64,000 nucleotides of DNA. Source: Heterocephalus glaber (lineage: Eukaryota; Chordata; Mammalia; Rodentia; Bathyergidae). The position numbers were made by a program, and so were the translations under genes. The stretch spans positions 12,910,582-12,974,581 of the forward strand of contig NW_004624795.1 in assembly GCF_000247695.1 (NCBI RefSeq). The letters run 5' to 3'. This document shows, piece after piece, positions 58,816-64,000 of the stretch (positions are counted from its first letter, which is position 1; each line of letters begins with the position of its first letter). The notes beneath the pieces are model-generated. The model saw only the letters and a program-made list of their open reading frames with translations. It ran no database searches and was not told the DNA's origin.

Positions 58816-58899
58816 TTTTTTTTTTTGGTACCAGGGATCGAAATTGGGTCCTTGTGTTTGCAAGGCAGGCAGCAGAACCACTGAGCTAAATCCCCAGCT
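58816..58899 (-). mobile_element. ID SINE
   Basis: T run, GGTACCAGGGATCGAAATTG, ACCACTGAGCTAAATCCCCA. Confidence 0.92.
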
Positions 58900-59027
58900 C
58901 TCCTTTTCTCTCTCTTTTGAGGCAGGACCTCACTAAGTTGCCCAGGCTTTACTAGAGATGGTTATCTTCATGCCTCAGCCTCCCAGTGTGCTGGGACTAC
59001 AGATATACACTACCATGCCCAGCTTGA
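58900..59027 (-). mobile_element. B1 SINE
   Basis: GAGGCAGGACCTCACTAAGT, GCCTCAGCCTCCCAGTGTGC, ACTACCATGCCCAGCTT. Confidence 0.85.
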
Positions 59028-59029
59028 AT

Positions 59030-60300
59030 GACCTTTTATTGTTGCCAAGATAACACAACCAGCAAAGAAGCTGACTCATGCAGCCGGCTACTGCTTGGAA
59101 TTTGGCGATGCCTCGGGGATGGGCCTGCATCTGGCTGTGCTCTAGATGAGTGAAAATGACCAGTGCAAACATGATTACTGAGGAAACGTCTCATCCAAGC
59201 CTTTGTTGGCACGGCACCTACGCTGTCACTTCCAGAGGACAAATACAGCGGGCTCTGGACTCCAACTTTCTTCCCAAGTCCGTTATGGAACTGGGATTTT
59301 CCTCCACATTTACACCGGCTATTTATTTGCTCAGTGTCCAGGTTAGGTATGATGGGTGGCTTTTTCTTGATATGTACAGTATCAGTTTTGGACTGAGGTC
59401 TAGCATTTCCATTACTATCAAGGGGGGAAGGATGAGAAAACCAAAGTTGAGGTCCTAAATGCAGGGGAAAAGACAATGGGCTACCGCTTTGGGACTCAGC
59501 ACGGTCAGCACTGAATGGACGTGGCCAACTGGAGTTGGCTTGCTTCAGGACAGGCCCACCACGACGGCCGGATGGACACGTGGTATTCGGTTCAGCACCC
59601 AGGCCACTAGGAATAAATGGTCAGGCTCAATTGTTCTCTTTCCCTTCTCAGAAAAAGCCGGAAGGAAAGGGCCCCATGGAAGGAGAAGGCATTGTCTTCA
59701 GTGGCTTGAGCATCTCCAGGTAGCCTGGCCTGGCAGGGGTTGCTGGGGGCACAGGATTCCCACGGCTGCAGTGGCTGCTGACTACTTTCTCCAAAAGAGC
59801 TCTTTCGAGCCTTGCCTCTGCCACACAGCCTTGGAAACCATCACACCCTGGAAATCTCTGATAAGATGCCATCAGACACTCCAGAGTCTAGTATGGAGGC
59901 AAAGACCTGGGCACTTTCTTCCTCCTGTCCGGCTGCACACCTCCCAGATACTTCCCCCTTCTTCTTCTGCCCAACTCCTCAGGTCCTCGGGGCACCAGCG
60001 GGGAAGAGAACAAACCTAAGAAGTCAGTGTCTGTCACGAGTCACTGCGTGACCTCTACTTGTGCTGTTTCTCATCTTCCAGGGATGGAGGAGCTGCTGCC
60101 TTCATATGCCCACTTCCTCTCCTTATGAAACAATACTGTGCAGTTGCACAAGTGTTATCTGTTGTAAAGGTTTCACATTCACTTTCTCCTGGGGAGAAGT
60201 AGTTAGGGTGACCCTCATACCTTCTGAAAGATGAGTCCATTGAGGCTCAGGGTCTTTGCTAAGTGGTGGAGCACAGACTATTCAGTGGGGAGATGGGGTG
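59030..60300. other. Flank, nothing recognised
   Basis: Open frame of 186 codons at 59459-60019 (+) has no domain; not called as a gene. Confidence 0.4.
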
Positions 60301-60319
60301 GTAGAGAAGCAGCTAGGTT

Positions 60320-60485
60320 GGAATCCAGCTGGGTTTGTGTGACACTTAGGGCAGCTGACTTAACCTAAGTTTCAAAATCCTTATCTCTAAGAAGGGAGGA
60401 TGGTGCATCCCTGTAGAGCTACGGTGAACTACACAGTGACTTCAGCATGCAAAGCATGGGCTTGGCACATTTATGAAATGTCTGA
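60320..60485 (+). mobile_element. MIR SINE, diverged
   Basis: AATCCAGCTGGGTTTGTGTG, GCAGCTGACTTAACCTAAGT, GCAAAGCATGGGCTTGGCAC. Confidence 0.6.
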
Positions 60486-60569
60486 GTGCCTCCCCAGCCT
60501 TTCTTCTAGCACCACGCTCAGGACCATTTAAAGCCCTATAGTAGCTGTTCGATAAACATTTGATAACTC

Positions 60570-62105
60570 AGGCACACACTCAGCCCTCTCCCTTTTTCCG
60601 TCTCTCCCAAAGTGAGACCATGTTTATTTGCAGCTCCAAGGCCCAGGGAGCTCTGCAAACAAGGAGTGGTGGCAGTCATCTTCTCCAGCTGGCACAACAG
60701 TTGAAGGCCACAGGCCCTGGGATCAGCTCCCTATAGGTGCCCAGTCCCTGGAATAGCTGCCAGGTAGGGTGGCTGCTTCCGGTATTACCTGTGGTTTTAC
60801 AGGGAGACCTGACTGGCCTTCACCCTACTTGGCTGGCTTTTTTGCCCTCTTGCCCAGAAATACTGAGAGCAGCAGAATGCCTCTGGGAAGGTCCACCCTG
60901 TTACCACCATGATGTCCAGCAGAACAAATGAGCTGTCTCCGGAGAGCTCCCATCTTCTCGGTGGGGCTCATTCCCTGGGAACAGCTTGGTGCTGCTGGAG
61001 CCCTGCGTGACTGGCTTCCTGGAGGCTTGGATGTGATGAGTGCCTTGCTACCCGTCTGACCGAGAGCCCCCGGGATCGCTCAAGCCGCACCTCACTCCCC
61101 ACCCTCACTTCAACCTGAGCAACTCCAACCCCGTCTCTTCAGCAAATGTGACTGGGAGAAAGGCCTGGTCCTAAATAAAAGATGAAGGCCGAATGCAACC
61201 CGACCACCACTCACAAGGGGAACTGAGATGTGGAGGAGGTGGTGACCTGCCACGGGCTGCAAGGTGCCAACGCCATGGACTGGACTTCGGGATGAATGCT
61301 TTCCGTAGAGCCCACTGAGATGACTGTACCTGGGGCTTCAGGAATCTGCTGTAGGCCTTTCCTACTCCATTCCAGGGGCCCTGCTGATCCCCAGTACAGA
61401 AGTCCCTCTCACCCTGCCCAATTCGTAACCTCAGCAGACCCGGGGGTTTAGCCATCGGCTGCCGAGTCCTGCACTGAACTGAAGGAGGTACGGAAAGGAC
61501 CACGGCAGTGGCAGTGGAGCCTGCGCTCTGCCAAGGGCCTTGGACACCTCTACCCACCGGGCCCGTTTCTCCCTGGGCCGTGCTCAGCAGTGCCGGGCCC
61601 CTCCTCCCTAGTGTGCCTTTTCCCTTTCCAGACCTCTTCTATTCCCCTCCTACTTGGCCCCATTTTTCTGTCACCTCTACTTAATTTGATCTCGGAACTC
61701 CTTAAACCTAGTATCCATTCATAAGTTACTCTTGAGCTCACTGGAAGGTCTAAAGTTCCTATCAAGAGACATTTTAGTAAAAGTGGATTGTGTGTAGGAA
61801 AAAGTTCAATTACAGCAAACAAAATGAGTAATAAAATGGTCTAAAGTAGATCCGAATGCATTTATACAAACCATATGAAAACGTTTTGGAACCATTCAAA
61901 AAGACTTGGTAATGTGAAACATTTTGATTACAACTTGTTTGATCTTCAAAGGCTTTCTCAGAAGGTGGTTCCTGACTTCTAGTCACCTTCTGGCTCCTCA
62001 GGTACCTTCAACTCAGCCTGTGCTGCCTGTGGAATGCACTACCTGAGTCCTCTCTCTGCTCCTGTTGTCTGTCTAGACTGCTATTCACACTTCTGAGAAT
62101 ACTGA
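60570..62105. other. Flank, nothing recognised
   Basis: No gene or repeat family that I can support. Confidence 0.4.
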
Positions 62106-62111
62106 TCATTT

Positions 62112-62237
62112 CTTTTTTATTTCTTTTTGGTCTCTTGAGATGGGGTCTCACTATGTAGCTCAGGCTGGCCTTGAACTCATGGCGATTCCCCTGCCTCAGT
62201 CCGGGATTAGAGGTGTGCACCACCTTGCCAGGCCTGA
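62112..62237 (-). mobile_element. B1 SINE
   Basis: GAGATGGGGTCTCACTATGT, AGGCTGGCCTTGAACTCATG, GTGCACCACCTTGCCAGGCC. Confidence 0.88.
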
Positions 62238-62464
62238 TCTTGCTTTATGGCTCCACTCACTTTCCTTTCCACTTAGCTTCCTCTAAGTACTGTCTTATTT
62301 CCTTAATCAGCACTTCATCGGAAACAATTATGTCTAGGAAGGTTTTGGTTAATTACTATCACTCCTTCTTACATGTAAAGGAGCTTACATATCATCTTTC
62401 CTTAATTAGATCAGAAACAATGATTCATTCCCTGGAGATAGTGGTTTCCATAATCCTCAATCTG

Positions 62465-62795
62465 TAGACCAGTGCAAAACAGCTGCAAAAAATCTCCCCT
62501 GGTCTTATTAAAATGCAGATTCTTGAACTATGCAAGACAATGATCTTATAAATCTGGATGTAAACAGGCATAGAACATATTGGGAGGGCCAGGGATTTGG
62601 CTCAGTGGCTCTGCTACCTGCCTTGAAAGTGCAAAGTCCGGAGTTCGATCCCCAGTACCAAAAAAAAAGAAAGAAAGAAAAGAGAACATATTTGGAGCCA
62701 CAGTGGTGGGTGGGATCCTGGTGTTAGCATATTTAGCCAGCTCCTAGTCCATTCTAATGGTGCTGAGAAGTGCCAGGTTGGGAAGTGCTGTACTA
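62465..62795 (+). mobile_element. MER5-like hAT element split by an ID
   Basis: Left part ATTAAAATGCAGATTCTTGA, right part CATTCTAATGGTGCTGAGAA. The ID lies between them. Confidence 0.45.
62586..62683 (+). mobile_element. ID SINE
   Basis: GGGCCAGGGATTTGGCTCAG start, GAGTTCGATCCCCAGTACC, A/GAAA tail. Target duplication AGAACATATTGGGAG / AGAACATATTTGGAG. Confidence 0.92.
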
Positions 62796-62984
62796 GTGCC
62801 CACAACCCTGGCCACAGTAGGCCATGTGATGCTGCTTACGCCTCTGGGTATGATGCCTCTGGGCTGGTAATGAACTTATGATAACATTATTGTTATATTA
62901 TACCTGTGTTCTGGTTCCCTAAGTAGGGAATACTTTTATTTCATCATCTGATAGATCCAAGCTCTGTGCCTGTTTCTATACACG

Positions 62985-63135
62985 GTCTATTCCTTTTAAC
63001 AACATTTGGAAATAGAGTGGTATCCTCACTGGGCACAAGAAATCGGAAGCTCTAAGGAAGTTGTTTTAGTTCACAGTTTTTGTAACAGCAGAGCTGAAAT
63101 CTGATCAATTTAGTAAGTTCAAGTCTATATCCCTT
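62985..63135 (+). mobile_element. MIR-like fragment
   Basis: CAACATTTGGAAATAGAGTG, TCACAGTTTTTGTAACAGCA, GAGCTGAAATCTGATC; weak. Confidence 0.4.
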
Positions 63136-63163
63136 ATACTTGAGGGCATGAACTGGTGGTGCT

Positions 63164-63328
63164 ATGGTTTAAATATGAAGTATCCTCCAAAGACTCAATG
63201 GATTGAAAGCTGGATCTCCAAAAGTAGGGCCTAAGAGGTGACTGGATCTTAAGGGCAGAACTTCATCAATGGATTAACCCACAGATGAGTTTATATCTGA
63301 ATAGGCTATTAGGAGTTCTGGGTTAGCG
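63164..63328 (+). mobile_element. LTR/MaLR-like fragment
   Basis: TGCTATGGTTTAAATATGAA and CCTCCAAAGACTCAATGG resemble the opening of LTR family A and related MaLRs. It is cut short by the purine microsatellite. Confidence 0.45.
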
Positions 63329-63448
63329 GAAAGAAAAAGAAGGAAGGGAAGGAAGGAAGGAAGGAGAGAGAGAAGGAAGGAAGGAAGGAAGGAAGGAAGG
63401 AAGGAAGGAAGGAAGGAAGGAAGGAAGGAAAGAAAGAAAGAAAGAAAG
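63329..63448 (+). repeat. (GGAA)n polypurine microsatellite
   Basis: About 120 bases of GGAA with GAAA at both edges, no pyrimidine in the core. Confidence 0.97.
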
Positions 63449-63449
63449 T

Positions 63450-63601
63450 GTTTCACCTGGGTGGTGGTGCACCCTTGAAATCTCAGTACTTGGGTGCCTG
63501 ATGCAGGAGGACCTCTGTGAGTTTCAGGTCAGCCTGGGCTACATAGTGAGTTCAAGGCCAGCCTAGAATACATAGCAAGACTCTGTCTCAAAAAATAAAA
63601 G
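63450..63601 (+). mobile_element. B1 SINE with internal duplication
   Basis: CTGGGTGGTGGTGCACCCTT, GTCAGCCTGGGCTACATAGT, GGCCAGCCTAGAATACATAG, TCTCAAAAAATAAAA. Confidence 0.9.
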
Positions 63602-64000
63602 CTTGTGTCCCAGCAACAGGGAAGCTGACAAATACATTTTATCTTTGACACTTATTTTGTCATATATCAATAGAAGAAAAGTTTCAAGTGACTCACATCC
63701 CCTATGAACACTTCTCTTTATCTAAATCTCAAACTTCATCACAGTGATGCTTCATGTACAATAAACACATTTCCTTTTTGTATTTGTTCTAGGATTATGG
63801 CTGAATGTCCAGCTTTATGAGTCACTCATAGTGAGTCAGGGAAAAATGAAGTTTACAACTTTGTTACAATTTGTAATTTTTGAATGACTGGGACATTCTT
63901 ATACTTAACCTTATAACATGTGCTAGCAGATAATTCCTATTTTGTTTCAAATAAATAGTAGACTAAAACATATTCAAATGTTTATTTTTTAAATGTTTAT
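63602..64000. other. AT-rich flank, nothing recognised
   Basis: No gene or repeat family that I can support to the window edge. Confidence 0.4.

Noticed and set aside
59459..60019. 186-codon + strand open frame
   Set aside because: No domain or repeat relation; length is within chance for a 64 kb mammalian window in six frames.
30000..64000. Olfactory receptor (OR4D) genes expected downstream of DYNLL2 by human gene order
   Set aside because: No 300-codon seven-helix frame or broken copy was seen on either strand; they probably lie beyond this window.

Overview
This is a stretch of mammalian nuclear DNA with one intact protein-coding gene, DYNLL2 (dynein light chain LC8-type 2), in three exons on the + strand between about 21.8 and 29.9 kb. 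The two coding exons encode the full 89-residue LC8 protein. The 5' UTR exon lies in a CpG-island promoter, and the long 3' UTR ends near an ATTAAA signal. The rest of the window is non-coding flank made largely of interspersed repeats.

The repeats point to a rodent outside the mouse/rat group. There are about 20 young tRNA-derived ID-type SINEs with intact A and B boxes, A-rich tails and, in many cases, clear 8-16 bp target-site duplications. There are many B1 SINEs with the internal duplication, and several B1-ID dimers. The ID subfamily and the dimers suggest a castorimorph such as beaver, but I hold that species guess at low confidence. Older layers are MIR, L2, L1 pieces, hAT/Charlie (MER5A-like) and Tigger (MER2-like) DNA transposons, two LTR families and a mariner derivative.

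Layout: 1-21.5 kb is the upstream flank, with a solo LTR at 1.0 kb, a 5'-truncated LINE at 6.5-7.2 kb, an L1 ORF2 remnant at 14.6-15.3 kb and an ERV-type LTR at 18.1-18.8 kb. 21.6-29.9 kb is DYNLL2, whose introns hold MIR, B1, ID, hAT and Tigger copies. 30-41 kb is downstream flank rich in SINEs. 41.2-45.2 kb is a nested repeat complex with a mariner copy, an LTR split by a 1.65 kb insertion, tandem ID copies and a broken processed pseudogene of TMEM18 on the minus strand. 49-52.8 kb is another dense SINE cluster ending in a second mariner locus. 53-64 kb is mostly unremarkable single-copy sequence.

I found no undescribed gene system. The most notable structures are: (i) a mariner derivative with arms of about 160 bp that are inverted copies of one another (fold-back form), present twice; (ii) an old direct duplication of the whole B1-L1-mariner block, 41.2 versus 51.9 kb; (iii) the TMEM18 retropseudogene inside an insertion that has its own target-site duplication; (iv) two places where the same insertion target was used twice; and (v) a perfect 102-bp-period tandem copy of an ID element.
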